Shown piece by piece: positions 13,601 to 23,815 of a DNA stretch of 64,000 nt. Made by a program: the position numbers and the translations under genes. Source of the stretch: Lytechinus variegatus. Taxonomy: Eukaryota; Echinodermata; Echinoidea; Temnopleuroida; Toxopneustidae. The stretch spans positions 17,177,356 through 17,241,355 of the forward strand of contig NC_054748.1 in assembly GCF_018143015.1 (NCBI RefSeq). Reading direction: 5' to 3'. Under the pieces are notes generated by a model. The model saw nothing but the letters and a program-made list of their open reading frames with translations, was not told the DNA's origin and did not search any database. Within the stretch, counting starts at the first letter, position 1, and each line of letters opens with the position of its first letter.

Positions 13601-16600
13601 CGCCTTTTATTTGTTTTCCACAATATTTATTGCATGTACATGTATGAACAGAAGTGAAATATTTATTGTGAAGCACTGAATGTTGTGTGCTGTTGTGTGA
13701 TGGTTCATCATTTTTTTTTGTTCTAAGACTGTAAGCCTGGTGGGTGTGAGGAAGTGGCCTGGATGAAAGAAAAGTGAACATGTGCCCAATTACAGATTTG
13801 CATATTTTAAGACAATTTTGTTTCTGGATAAATATTGCTATGCATTCCCTACATTAAGAGTAAAGGAGAAGTCCACACAATCAAAAATTCATTTGAATTT
13901 AAAGAAAAATAAGATATTGCAGGAAATTTCATAAAAACTTTGATTCAAATTAATATAATTACTACTCTAACATTGAGAAATTTAGCCTAATTTATAAAAC
14001 GATGATATGCTCATCTGTGTCGATGTGCAAATTACACTAACCGTTATGTCACACGCACTAAGTTCTTTTGTATTTTGTTGTTTGATATATTTACATGACA
14101 TGTAGATTTGATATTTAATTTTCTATTTATTTTCTGAAAAATTTTCAGAGGGATTTTAATTCCTCCAAATAACATTTAGAGTTACAGTTCCGTAAATGTA
14201 ACCTATTGTGTTCGGATGAAGAAATTCCTATACTCAAATCTGCAAAGAATTAAAAAACAAAATGCCACAAAAAAATTAGAAACGAATGTGATGTGACAAC
14301 ACTAATTTACATATCAAGGGAAATTACTCTATTCAAATAATTTTTAGTTGATGTGGACTTGACTTTTAACTCATCCTGTACCCCTCCCATCCCAAATAAG
14401 AGTAGAATCTAATCAAGAACTTGAAAATCAAAAGCAGCAATTAAATAAGATTTGATAAATACAGGTCTGAATGGGATTTCACAAGAAAAAAAAGCTGGGT
14501 AGGGACGAGAAGGAATAAAAAAAAAAATAACCAAGTTAATCCGAGTTTTGAACCAGGGTCCTCGCACACGACAAAACGATGGCCAACACGTTTGGCCACA
14601 GACCACTCCCTACAGTGTGGTGTGCTTTTAAGATATATCAAACAAAGTCCGCTCGCCGCTGTGGGCTAATCATGTTTCGGCAATTCAACTGCAATTTCAA
14701 TCATTTCGCGATGGATATTGCCATGTTATTTTGTGGTTCCTGACTTTGTTACGTAATGAAATTTCATAATTTTTTTTCAGTCGTGACGAAGAATGTCTAT
14801 GCTTTATATTGATTATAATATCAATTTGTCGCAAGTGTGATTTCTAAGTGAAAATATGCTTTGTTTATTCAAATATATTTCTTGAAAAAAAAATCATTTT
14901 TTCTAAGCTAAATATCGGTTACCAAAATACGTTAAATGTGCGCTTTATTTCACTGTTCAGTAAATTCAAACTTTTATCTATATAACAAGACCAATCTTGT
15001 GAGGAATAAACAATTCTAAGAGCAAAAAAACGCTGATTGGAAAGATCGTCTTCAATGGGCTGCTGTCAGCTCAGCTGCTCACGCTCATTGTGTGACGTCA
15101 CTCAGCTGGAGCTCGCAAGAGGACCGATGGAAGGCAGAAATATGGCATGAAAATAAATCATTTTTGAGAGCTGATTTCTGCAAACTCTAATGACTATTTT
15201 GAAAAGTGAAGTTATATATCTGATTAGTAATACTTCCCCTTTACAATGATGACCACAAAAAGGCATTATAAAATACTTTGGATTCTTCGAGTGTCTCCTT
15301 TAAAGATGGAAATGAATGCAAGAGCAATTCCTCTTTTCAAGGAGTTAGTTTCAAAACACGTTCCATAGTGACATTAGTGGTGGACGGAAGCAGTGTTTTT
15401 CATGATGAGTGGTGGTCAGATGTCTTCTGTGCTGGTTGGGCCCAACCACTGCCATCCACTGTAGCTACAACACTAGTATACCATTTTAAATCAATCTTTC
15501 CAGTACTTTTGACTCTTTATATTCCATATTATTGAATATTGCAATAGGATTGTTCAAACGTCAATCACAAGATGAAGTGAAGTTTCCCCCATCAATCTTT
15601 TTTCAACAGTTATTACATAAACATCAACTCCCTGTGAATTTCTTTTAAACAGGAAATCTTTACATTTTTAAATAATTTTTTTTTGCCTTTAAGTATCTAC
15701 AATTAGTTTCTTTCCATCATGGTTCCTGTTGTAGAATATAAAGCGATCACTTATCCAGAACTGCCAACCTGAACAAGAAGATTTCAGTATTTTCAAGGCT
15801 GAAAATCAGTATTTTGGTGAGGAAATTAGTATTTTCGCAGGAATACCATAGAACAAAACATAAACTGAAACTTAAGAAATCAGTATTTTGCATGAAACCA
15901 TCAGTATTCTTCTCTATTTTCAGTACTAAATACGGAAAATCAGTACTACTTGGCAGCTCTGATTATCTATAACTGATTTCAGGTGACTCTTCATCGGAGC
16001 TGAAGTACACTTTGCAATCTTTCCTCAGCTACATCCAGCGTGCCTCACAAGTGAGAGTTTGCCTAGATCATCAACAGTGATTATTTGCTTTATGCCAGGT
16101 GTGTCCACAATTGTTCTGCAACCCAGGGCCCCATCTTACCATCGATCCAATCAATCATGGACAGCCAGCAACGTCAACACCTAAAATGCATGTTTGCTCA
16201 GAATATTTCTAGATATGAAGTATATATTCAGAAAATCAACGATTTCTCGCAAAGTCGGTGTGACTCTCTGTTTGGAAATGAGATTGTGCAATTTTCTGTA
16301 GAAAAAAATATGGCATCTATTTCCATACAGTCGAGTTGATTGGATCCATCATAATTCTTTGTAAGATGGGGCCCAAAAGTTAACTCTACAGCTATCTTTA
16401 CACCCACAAGCAATCTTTCCCATGTGTAATGTAAGACATTAGCGAGGTAGGAAACGATTCTTACTTTTTAGGGTTATTTTCCTTTTCAACATTGAGGCGA
16501 TTGCAGGATTTTTTGGGGGGCTATTTCTTTCATTTCAAGGGCTAATTTTTTAGGGATAAAAGCAAATATTTTTCTTCTGCCATAGTTAGGATATTGATTT

Positions 16601-19600
16601 TCTAAATGATCTTGAATATTGTTTGGAACAGATCTTGGTGTGAATCTATATAGAATGGTCCCCCTTAGCATGCGTTTTAGGAGAATTTTAGGGGCGATTT
16701 TGGCTGTGGGCGAAATCATCCATCGCCCTAATATATTTCCTACGCTGGTCATCGGTAACTTACCATCGATACATCATCTTCACATAGATCTAGCTGGGCG
16801 TTTATTGCCTGCTCTGCCATAGAAGGGAAGTATTTGAAGAACTTTGGGATGAACTGACCGGCAAGTTGCTTCTGAGGCGAATCCCCTCCAACGGCACTAA
16901 GAATGGAGGCATATGACTTTTCATGCTGAAAGAGATGAAGATTAGTGATAACGATAAGATAATGGGAAAAAAGGGGGTTGCTCACTTTTACCTTTTGAGG
17001 TGCATAACTTTACTTTGTTTTTCTGAAAATCATTGATACATTCATGAATTAAACATTCTTTTAGATTTCCTTAATTAAAGTCACAATGCTGTGCTCTTAA
17101 AAGCATTAACATAAGAGCCTTTATAATCAATTTTTAAACATACATGTACATGCAGCAGCACCACATGGCACATTACTACATTTACTTATAGACCTACGTG
17201 AAAACGTGTTACATGTACTTTGCAAGCTTCACCATCTTCAATTTTTACTGCCTGACCAAGCATGCCAAAATTATTAGAAATCATTTGAAATGTTGAATGG
17301 TATCACGATGAGTAATCTGGTATTAACTCCACTCCAGTCTCTTTCTATTTCGCCAAGACAACATCACACATATCACGATAAGTCGATATGCATGCAAGGC
17401 TCGACATTAGCGGTGGCCCGGGGGCCACCAAAAATTCATCTTGGGCAACCATTATTGAAAAAATGTTAAGTTTTGGTGGCCCAAATTGGGCAACCAATAA
17501 TTTTCAAAGTAGCGCAATTTTTCTCCTGATTTTGCATGCATTTATCAACTTTCTACAGTTCAACTTGCAAGCCAATTCGTCGTGCGCCTTTTTTGTTAAT
17601 CTACACACAAAGAGTGCATAGTCATGACAGTATGTGGGCCTACCGCTAGCATACAGTAACTATTATTCAGCTGTCTGGCCGAGCTTTGCATGCATGACAC
17701 TACTGCAGCCAGCTGTGCGCGAGCAGACTATTCAGACTCAGGGAGCTTTGATACGAAATTTTACTGCTAAGAAATCTTCCCCAGAACTTTGAAAATCTAC
17801 GTGAAAGTTTCATTTTACACCTATGAAATGCCCTTCTACAGTCCATATTACTGAAACCTGATTATTTGCAAGCATTAAAAGGAAGAATTATGACCTCTCT
17901 TTTGACTCAAAAAGACCGATTTCCAAATGCATTAATACACATAAAACACATAGTTGAGTACATCACAGTCCCACGCGTGCATTTGTATGTTTGTTGATAT
18001 TTGGTTTCTTTCGAAGCTGTGACTCTTCTAGCCAAAAATAGACAGCTTCTTTCTATTTTGTTAAATGACTTCTTAAACCACTCTTAAGGAAGTGAATACT
18101 TTGGGAAGGCATTTCATTGATATGAAATGTGAATTTTTCCATCATTTTGTCAAATACAGGGAAGGAATTTTCTTTTTTTTTCCAGATAACTTTTGCTGTT
18201 TTCTTATTTTTTCCTTTCATTTTTTTTTACAGTGATTAAACCATTTATACCCCTTCCCATCGAATATGCCTGATAAATATGTTTTCTACTGAATGTTTCT
18301 ACTGTTTTTTCTTTCTTCATTTTTACATTTTCTTTTGTTTTATTTCATTTATTCATTTTACAATTTTTGTTTTCTTTTTTCAATATACTATTCTAAAAAT
18401 TATTTTTGTTTATTTCCCCCTTTTATACATTGTTCTAATTCTGCAGCATATCTTTCTGTGATTTTCTCCTGCTATAATATGCTGGAAAAGAGAAAATAAT
18501 CTGGATTTGGGGCCTGCATAATCTAGGTTTTACAATCAAAAAGGAAGAAAGGAAAAATCATTGTTTTGTAAATCTATCTGAGTTTGCTATATGCACTATT
18601 TATTTACTTTACCATTATGAGTGTGTGTCTATATGGAGATTAAAAGTCCACACAACCTGGGAACAATACAATTCTTTTATTCTCTTTCACTCATTTCATA
18701 TTTACAATGATAGAAAAATTTATATTACCACAAAATAAGCAAAGTAAAATAACAGCAAGTACGATTTACATACAAGATATACAAAGAATAGTGGTAATGA
18801 CTGCACAATATTTCAGAAGTTTGTTTTATTCATTTTAATTAATGTTTTTTTTTATATTTTTCGGGCCACCCAACTTTACTGCTGGGCCACCAAAAAAAAA
18901 TTTGAAGGTTTTGGTGGCCCGAACGGGCCACCACCAAAAAAAGTTGATGTGGAGCCTTGTGGATCATCTTTGCGAAATACAAAGAAATCAAGATGGCAAC
19001 GACCAAGTCCAAGGTAAACACGGTGGCAAGTTGTCCCCCTTTTTTTAAATAATATTTTTCTCGTTTTTCAATGAATTCTCGTTTAAAATTGAAATTGATA
19101 GTGTAGAAATGTCACAAATGAAGTTGTTTCCCAATATTTACAAGGAATGATTAACGCTAGCGGCTAGTGTAAGTAGTACAGGCCCTATAGAAAGAAAGAT
19201 CTTTCAGAAGAAAGCCTAGTACTAGTCTAGTACTAGGCCTACTACTAGAAATCTCTGGCGAAAAGGTTTTTGCGGTAGATCTTCATGCCAATATAGGAAT
19301 AAAAGGAAGTAATTCCTGCAATCCTGGCTCTGTTGACATGACAGTGAGTAAGCCGTAAACGGCGTTACTCGTAAGCATACATTTGTAAATGATTTTTACT
19401 CTTAGTTTAACTCCATCTGCAAGAATCTTCAATCCTGACTGAAGCAAGGAGGCAGATTTAACCCGAAGAAGAACGTTAGTGGGAGCCTCCACTCCTGGAC
19501 AAGTCACCCGGGACGAAACTGCATTTGCGCCAGACTTTCAACTTCGTCTTCGTTCATAAGAGGGTGACCGGATACACCGTCAATATTTTGTTCTATTTAT

Positions 19601-19779
19601 AATCTACGTGCACACAAATTCATAATTGCGTTAGGCCTAACGTGTAACAAAAACTACATCAGACTCTTTTGCACCCATCGAAAAGCTGTCAATCTGGCTC
19701 TCGTACTTACCTTCCCGGCATCTGTTCCAGCTTCAGCAAGGATCTCATAATCCTTGTAAAGTTGTTCAATAGTTACCAT
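1700..19779 (-). CDS. API5: API5, apoptosis inhibitor 5 (12 coding exons, complete)
   Basis: Coding exons in transcript order: 19779-19711, 16925-16764, 10370-10205, 8409-8258, 7887-7747, 6896-6831, 5905-5663, 5340-5147, 4373-4223, 3885-3791, 2864-2662, 1782-1700. All have GT/AG borders, and phases close to 575 codons (574 aa plus TAG); human API5 is about 524 aa. Family hallmarks seen: QFIPKFFKYFP and NAQLDLCEDDVS (exon 2), RRQAIKELP (exon 3), GEDKVRDRAIKFLS (exon 4), VTGEEFVIFMKLL (exon 5), CVDRLIQC (exon 6), LQFSYVECLMYTFHQLARK (exon 8), the helical LQYFARG...RQLRLAL stretch (exon 9), PPSYKSSVILSWRPV (exon 10) and PPSGKY after a TPAKKK basic stretch (exon 11). The family is a nuclear ARM/HEAT-repeat scaffold that opposes E2F1-driven apoptosis and binds FGF2 and Acinus. 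Unlike human, exon 7 adds an acidic/lysine-rich insert (about residues 277-300) and the tail is strongly RG-rich, ending RGRGRYY. The start is the first ATG of a family-typical N terminus. UTRs are not resolved. Confidence 0.95.
2122..2338. mobile_element. Short MITE of the GGGGTGTTTCAC type in API5 intron 11
   Basis: Inverted arms of about 45 bp: GGGGGGTTGTTTAAAAAA with AAGTATGACTTAGAGTCGCA, against TGCGACCTAAGTCATACTTA with GTGAAACACCCC. Related in its termini to the 1.1-kb element. Confidence 0.78.
2386..2685 (-). repeat. Four 75-bp tandem units each carrying the API5 exon 11 5' splice site
   Basis: Units start at 2386, 2461, 2536 and 2611. On the minus strand each contains the end of exon 11 (coding for NYGDNYG) followed by a GT donor: GTAAG in three units, GTGAG in the outermost. 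The unit at 2611 overlaps the genuine exon 11 end (2662); the other three lie inside intron 11. Unit length is a multiple of three, but reading on through the first donor meets an in-frame TAA after 14 codons. The two inner intron copies differ from the exon-linked copy by only a few bases. Confidence 0.9.
3243..3291. repeat. Hairpin at the SINE 5' end
   Basis: ACAATGCTCCACA and TGTGGAGCATTGT flank a CCGGTACC-rich centre, giving a 13-bp perfect stem that overlaps the SINE start. Confidence 0.8.
3280..3625 (+). mobile_element. tRNA-derived SINE, copy 1 (full length)
   Basis: tRNA-like head with A-box TGGCCCAGCGGATTAG and perfect B-box GGTTCGAATCC; shared core CCTTCAGCAAGAAATTTA...TGCTGCACTCAACCCAGGTG; 3' end AAAGCGCTTTATAAAAATTG running into (ATT)n. 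In API5 intron 10. ORFs over it are not genes. Confidence 0.85.
5384..5456 (-). pseudogene. Decayed duplicate of the 5' part of API5 exon 8
   Basis: Upstream of the true exon 8 (5340-5147), within intron 7, a segment preceded by an acceptor-like ACAG aligns codon by codon with the exon 8 start: AAG TAC ATG against GAG TAC ATG, then a Pro-rich/Glu-Ser stretch ending KTPAS where exon 8 has NTPAS. Its fifth codon is TGA (5444-5442) where exon 8 has TTA, so inclusion would truncate the protein. Similarity fades after about 20 codons. Read as a partial tandem exon duplication that has decayed. Confidence 0.75.
5948..6125. repeat. Short repeat family D, copy 1
   Basis: Inverted ends ATGCTCAAAAGTTAGTG and CACTAATTTTGAGCAC around an interior shared with a copy at 58312-58515 (AAAATGAACA, TCAGGTGATAAAATAT). 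In API5 intron 6. Confidence 0.65.
7066..7560 (+). repeat. Interspersed repeat family F, copy 1
   Basis: Shared blocks GCTACAGTGGACGGCAG, AAAAACACTGCTTCCGTCC, AACTCCTTGGAAAGAGGAAT and TTTAATTTGCATAATTTACA. Other copies: 15262-15480 (reverse) and 59872-60235. Coding not evident. In API5 intron 5. Confidence 0.65.
7965..8175. repeat. (ATC)n-type microsatellite in API5 intron 4
   Basis: Imperfect ATC/CAT trinucleotide tract filling most of the 370-bp intron between exons 5 and 4. The His-, Ile- and Asp-rich ORFs over it are artefacts. Confidence 0.9.
8853..9619. mobile_element. TTAA-flanked, piggyBac-like MITE in API5 intron 3
   Basis: 767 bp between TTAA at 8849-8852 and 9620-9623. The 17-bp perfect inverted ends CCCTATCTAGGCCGGGG are followed by G/C runs. 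TTAA targets and CCCT ends are typical of the piggyBac superfamily. No transposase. Confidence 0.8.
10420..11260. repeat. Older repeat split by foldback MITE A
   Basis: Both ends match an intact copy at about 16440-16755: GGGGCTATTTATTTCATTT on the left, GGAGAATTTTAGGGGC and TACGCTGGTCA on the right. The MITE at 10480-11085 lies between them. Confidence 0.65.
10480..11085. mobile_element. Foldback MITE family A, copy 1
   Basis: Flanked by TTAA (10476-10479, 11086-11089). Ends AGGACAAGTCCACC and GGTGGACTTGACCT begin inverted arms of about 190 bp that include TTTCATCAAAATCGGATG and CACTCACTCACTATTTC. It interrupts an older repeat. It lies in API5 intron 2, about 100 bp upstream of exon 3. Confidence 0.85.
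11261..13860. other. Middle of API5 intron 2, nothing recognised
   Basis: Short random ORFs only; no splice-bounded coding exon that fits API5 phases, no tRNA, no clear repeat termini. Confidence 0.5.
13864..14365. mobile_element. Foldback MITE family A, diverged copy 2
   Basis: Left end AGGAGAAGTCCACAC and right end TGTGGACTTGACT with TTAA on the right (GTAA on the left). The arms are more decayed than in copy 1. In API5 intron 2. Confidence 0.65.
15262..15480 (-). repeat. Interspersed repeat family F, copy 2
   Basis: Reverse-complement match to copies at 7066 and 59872 (TCAAGGAGTTAGTTTCAAAA, GGACGGAAGCAGTGTTTTTC, CATCCACTGTAGCTAC). The ORF over it is repeat-derived. Confidence 0.65.
15771..15962. 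mobile_element. Short MITE with AGAACTGCCAA ends
   Basis: CAGAACTGCCAACCTG against TTGGCAGCTCTG; the interior is rich in repeated TCAGTATTTT. No clear target duplication. In API5 intron 2. Confidence 0.6.
16126..16376. mobile_element. MITE with GGGCCCCATCTTAC ends
   Basis: Left GGGCCCCATCTTACCATCGA and right TTGTAAGATGGGGCCC, with inverted subterminal ATCCAATCAA/TTGATTGGAT. ORFs over it are not genes. In API5 intron 2. Confidence 0.72.
16440..16755. repeat. Uninterrupted copy of the repeat split at 10.4 kb
   Basis: GGCGATTGCAGGATTTTTTG and GGGGCTATTTCTTTCATTT through AGGAGAATTTTAGGGGCGAT to CTACGCTGGTCATCGG. Ends directly next to the donor of API5 exon 2. Confidence 0.6.
17396..18957. mobile_element. 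About 1.56-kb DNA element with AGGCTCGACAT ends and GGTGGCCC motifs
   Basis: Left AAGGCTCGACATTAGCGG, right ATGTGGAGCCTT; both ends carry inverted GGTGGCCC/GGGCCACC blocks. The interior is A/T-rich without a transposase. No clean target duplication. In API5 intron 1. Confidence 0.55.
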
Positions 19780-19925
19780 GATCGAACATATATTGGATCA
19801 AGGAATTAACTGAAGTTTAACTCAAATTCGGTCCCTAGAAAATTGTCCAAATAACACGTCTCGCGATTTAATATACGCTAGCGCAACGCGAGCTTTTCCA
19901 GCTTTAGCGCCATCTATCGTTAGTA
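19780..19925 (-). promoter_or_regulatory. API5 upstream region with TCTCGCGA and a CTCF-like motif
   Basis: Immediately upstream of the API5 start codon lie a TCTCGCGA octamer (19859-19866), half of the palindrome known from TATA-less promoters, and, read on the minus strand, AGATGGCGCT (within 19906-19919), which resembles the core of a CTCF site. No TATA box was seen at a plausible spacing. This is motif matching only; no transcription start is known. Confidence 0.3.
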
Positions 19926-20486
19926 GCATGATATGTTTTGTATACTCAACATTTTTTTTTATGAAGTATTAATTTTGAAGGGCTCATCCTTTTTCATCGA
20001 ATTTGATTTCTTTTTTGTCTCAATGTATAGTCATTCAGTAGCTCTCTAGGATGATACCAAACAAAAGTTGAAATTCCCATTAAAAATGGCAAAGAAAACC
20101 ACTAGTTTACAAATTATTAAAGGGGTTAGATCAACTCAATTTGGTTGCAAAAGGGTTATAGATCCACAAAGATTTTTCTTTGTAGAATCTAAAAAAAAAT
20201 ATGAAGACAGTTAGATTTCTTAAACCAATTTCTAGAACCAATTTTATGTGTACATGATAGTAGGGTAATATGAGATATTATATATATCCTTTTTAGTAGT
20301 AAGGTGTTTTCAATTTAGTGCTGTGTTAATGTTTTTCGATCAATTGCAATTATTTTCTTCTCTTCTCTCAGTCCTTTACTTTTAATAAACTTTACTTACA
20401 TCTCTTTAGCAGTTGGCATGATCCATTCCGCATTTTATAAGTACAATAATATTATTCTAATCCGCCAACATGGATATACTTCCATT

Positions 20487-21944
20487 CAGTGGCGTAACAA
20501 CGGTGGGGGTATGGGGGCACATGCCCCCCCCCCCCATCTTCTGGCCAAAAAAGGGGGAAGAGAAAAAGAGGGAGAAAGTGAAAGAAACGTAGTGAGAAGG
20601 AAAAAAATATTGTTATGTTATATTATATTATAATTATGTTATGTTATATTACATAAAAGTAAAAAAAATATATTACTTTATGAAACATAATTTGCTCAGG
20701 GCCTATGTCTTCATTGTTCCTGATACTCGCATTGTCTCTATAACGAGATATATAATCATGTTGTACTAAAACCTCCCATTTTCCAGTCAATATATGTACA
20801 TCAAATATATTTCCTCGCACTTCGAATTATTATCATTTTATGTACGTAGTGACATATCATTTTAAGGTCTTGATATAAAACATTTCCCGGGCGTGCTTAC
20901 GTTCGCATTAGTGGATTAGTGAGATATGTCTGCTCTTCATGATTTGCTAAAATCCTTAAAATGTAGTTTTTCTGATCTGAATATCAAAAATTTCACCTTG
21001 CGCGCTCGCATCATTTGGTTATTGATATGCGTATGGTCTACGTGAATTTCTACAAACAAGCCTTAGAATGCCCCTCTTCAGGTGTGAATTTCCTAATTTT
21101 TCAGCTCGCGCTTCGCGCTCGCAATATTTGACAAGTGAGATGCGTATGATAATCATGACTACAATGACTACAAAAAGTATGTCTTTAGTTGTAATTCTAT
21201 CAAAATCAGCATGTGCTTGGCACTCGCATTAGATAACTATGGTGAGATATGTGTACTCTTCATGGATTCTTTTAAAAAATAGTTCTTAAAATATCCATGT
21301 TTCACGGGTCAATATATACAAATATTTCAGCTCGCCCTTCGCGCTCGCTTCATCTGATACGTATGGTATTCGTGAATCCCTACAAACAAGCCTTAAAACG
21401 TCCCTCTTCAGCTCTGAATTTCCTAAATTTTCAGCTCGCGCTTCGCGCTCGCAATATTTGATTAGTGAGATGCACATGTTAATCATGATTACAATGACTA
21501 CAAATGCTTTATGCGTTTAGTGCATATGATTCTAACAAAATCAGCAAACGCTTGGCACTCGCATTAGATGGTGAGATATGTATTATCTGAATAGATTCCT
21601 AAAATATAGTCCTTAAAATGTCTTTTTGGGGTCAATATATACAAAGTTTCAGCTCGCGCTTCGCGCTCGCATTGTTTGTTTAGCAAGACAGGTACATATC
21701 ATGATTTAAAAAAATTGCTTATATAATGTCCCTTTTTAGGTCTGAATATAAAAAATTTCAGCTCGCGCTTCGCGCTCGCATTACGTGAACAGTGACATAC
21801 ATATCCGTTTAATGACACTGTCCTTAAAATGTCTCCATTAGGTCAGCATACCTAGCAACTGAGCGCGCTTTGCGCGTTCACCATAGGTGACTCAAAATTT
21901 TTGATAGTGCCCCCCCCCCTGCTGTGACCCACGGTACGCCACTG
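20487..21944. mobile_element. hAT-type non-autonomous element (1,458 bp) with internal GCTCGCGC repeats
   Basis: The exact 8-bp target duplication CTTCCATT is at 20479-20486 and 21945-21952. The inverted ends CAGTGGCGTA (left) and TACGCCACTG (right) are followed inside by G/C runs. The interior carries at least five copies of GCTCGCGCTTCGCGCTCGC or close variants at about 21103, 21333, 21433, 21651 and 21761, spaced about 100-220 bp. No transposase was seen. Confidence 0.9.
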
Positions 21945-22469
21945 CTTCCATTGTAAGTCTTTAACTCTTTGAACGCTGAATTAATTTTGAGGGAATGATA
22001 ATGACAACTGCATGTGTCATAGCTCTTTTCTTTGAATGGAGATATTGCACCATTGATACTTAGACATGAGAGATGTTTTCCAAAAACTCAGTACTGTAAT
22101 TTATAAGCTTTTTCATATTTATGTAGAGGATAAAAAAATTATACGAATGTGCAAAATTGCATCAGCGAGCAAATTAGGGTTGAGAATCGAAAAATTTAAT
22201 ATTGTGAATTTCACATTCATAAAATATATGTATTAACGCAAAAAGAGCACTTTTCATTACTCGATATAAATTGGAGCCTAAATGCTTGCTTAAATATGAT
22301 TGTTACAATAATCAAGTATTAACTTGTCTACTGAGTGTGCAGAATCTTGGACGATAAAACACTTTTAAAAATTGTAAACCATGACATAAGACGGTAAAAT
22401 AGATTAACTAGAAGATAGACCATGATAATCTTTGATGTGTATAGTATCAGTGTATACTGTGGTCTATCT

Positions 22470-22613
22470 GGGGCCCGTTGCAGAAAGAGTTGCAATCATC
22501 AAACGCAACTCTAAAAATCATGCGCAACTTGATTTTCAACCAATCAGCGCGAAAATTTGCGATTGATTTTTTGACTTGCGTTTAAACGCAACTCTTTCTG
22601 TAACGGGTCTCTG
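22470..22613. mobile_element. About 144-bp MITE with GCAGAAAGAGTTGC ends
   Basis: GGGCCCGTTGCAGAAAGAGT and ACTCTTTCTGTAACGGGTCT are inverted repeats; CAAACGCAACT and TTAAACGCAACT sit inside. Intergenic. Confidence 0.72.
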
Positions 22614-22776
22614 CACAAAGATCTCATTTATTTCATAATTGAAACCACAATTAACATGATTAAGCACACAATTATTCAGTTATTATAATGTTTAATATGC
22701 TTCTTCTTGTCCCATTGCTAGATCTGCATTACCACCTCACCCCCTACCAATAAAATGCTCAAACCTCTAAACTTGA

Positions 22777-23386
22777 AAGGTCAAGTCCACCCAAGAAAAA
22801 TATTGGTTTGAATAAAAGAGAAAATAAAACTAGCATAACGCTGAAAAGTTGATCAAAATCAGATGTAAAATAAGAAAGTTGTGACGTTTTAAAGTTTCGC
22901 TTATTTTTCACAAAACAGTGACATCCGGGAGTGACATGCATGCACAACTCAGTGACATGCAAATAAGACAATCGATGATGTCCCTCACTCACTATTTCTT
23001 TTATTTTTTTATTGTTTGAATTCTACAATATTTTATTTTTTTTCAGATTTGGCACTATTATCATGATTATAAGCACCAACTTGACTGACCCGTATTTAAT
23101 TCCACATGTTCAGGGAGATCCGATTTCCCTTAGACAATGAGATGAAAACTAGAATATTTCATATTTCATGAAATAAAATACCAAAAAAAGTTAGTGGATG
23201 ACATCATCAATCTCCTCATTTGCATACTGACCAGGATGTGCATAACTGTTTTGTGAAATTGAGCGAAATTTTAAAATGTCATAACGTTCTTATTTTACAT
23301 CCGATTTTGATGAAATTTACAGTTATGCTTGTTGGATTTTTTCTCTTTTTGTTCACGTCTACTTTCTGTTGAAGTGGACTTGTGCT
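22777..23386. mobile_element. Foldback MITE family A, copy 3
   Basis: Left end AAGGTCAAGTCCACCC and right end AAGTGGACTTGTGCT followed by TTAA. Internal inverted arms with ATCAGATGTAAAATAAG and CACTCACTATTTC as in copy 1. Intergenic. Confidence 0.8.
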
Positions 23387-23639
23387 TTAAAGTCAATTTT
23401 TTTTTCTCAGAACGGCGATTTTCGAGATAGACCGCGATTTACAATCTGACGGCCGAGACGGTGTTTCTTGATCACTGGACTGATTAGATTGAAGACAATG
23501 ATCGTATCCTGAGTCTCTATTCAGTACAAGATTGATCCAATATGTTTTTATGCAATGTAAACATGCATGTTTCAGCCTCTTGCTGCCAATCATATTATCA
23601 ATAAACCATTTCTATACTATAATAAGATTTCAAATCTTC

Positions 23640-23815
23640 AACAAAGAATTCTTTAGCTTCAAAGCAACATTATCGTCGGCATTCGTGCGAATATAGAACA
23701 TTCGGGTAACTTCCGAACACATAAAGGTTGTTTTAATTGAATCTCTCTTCATGGGGTTTGATAATATTAAGTAAACTTTCCTCGTTTTGCTTTTTACCAA
23801 CTGTGGGAAAATAAT
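23640..23815. repeat. Interspersed repeat, copy 1 (partner 27285-27455)
   Basis: Shared blocks AAAGCARCATTAYYGTCGGC, ACATTCGGGTAA, ATATTAAGTAAACTT and ACTGTGGRAA. No termini recognised. Confidence 0.6.
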
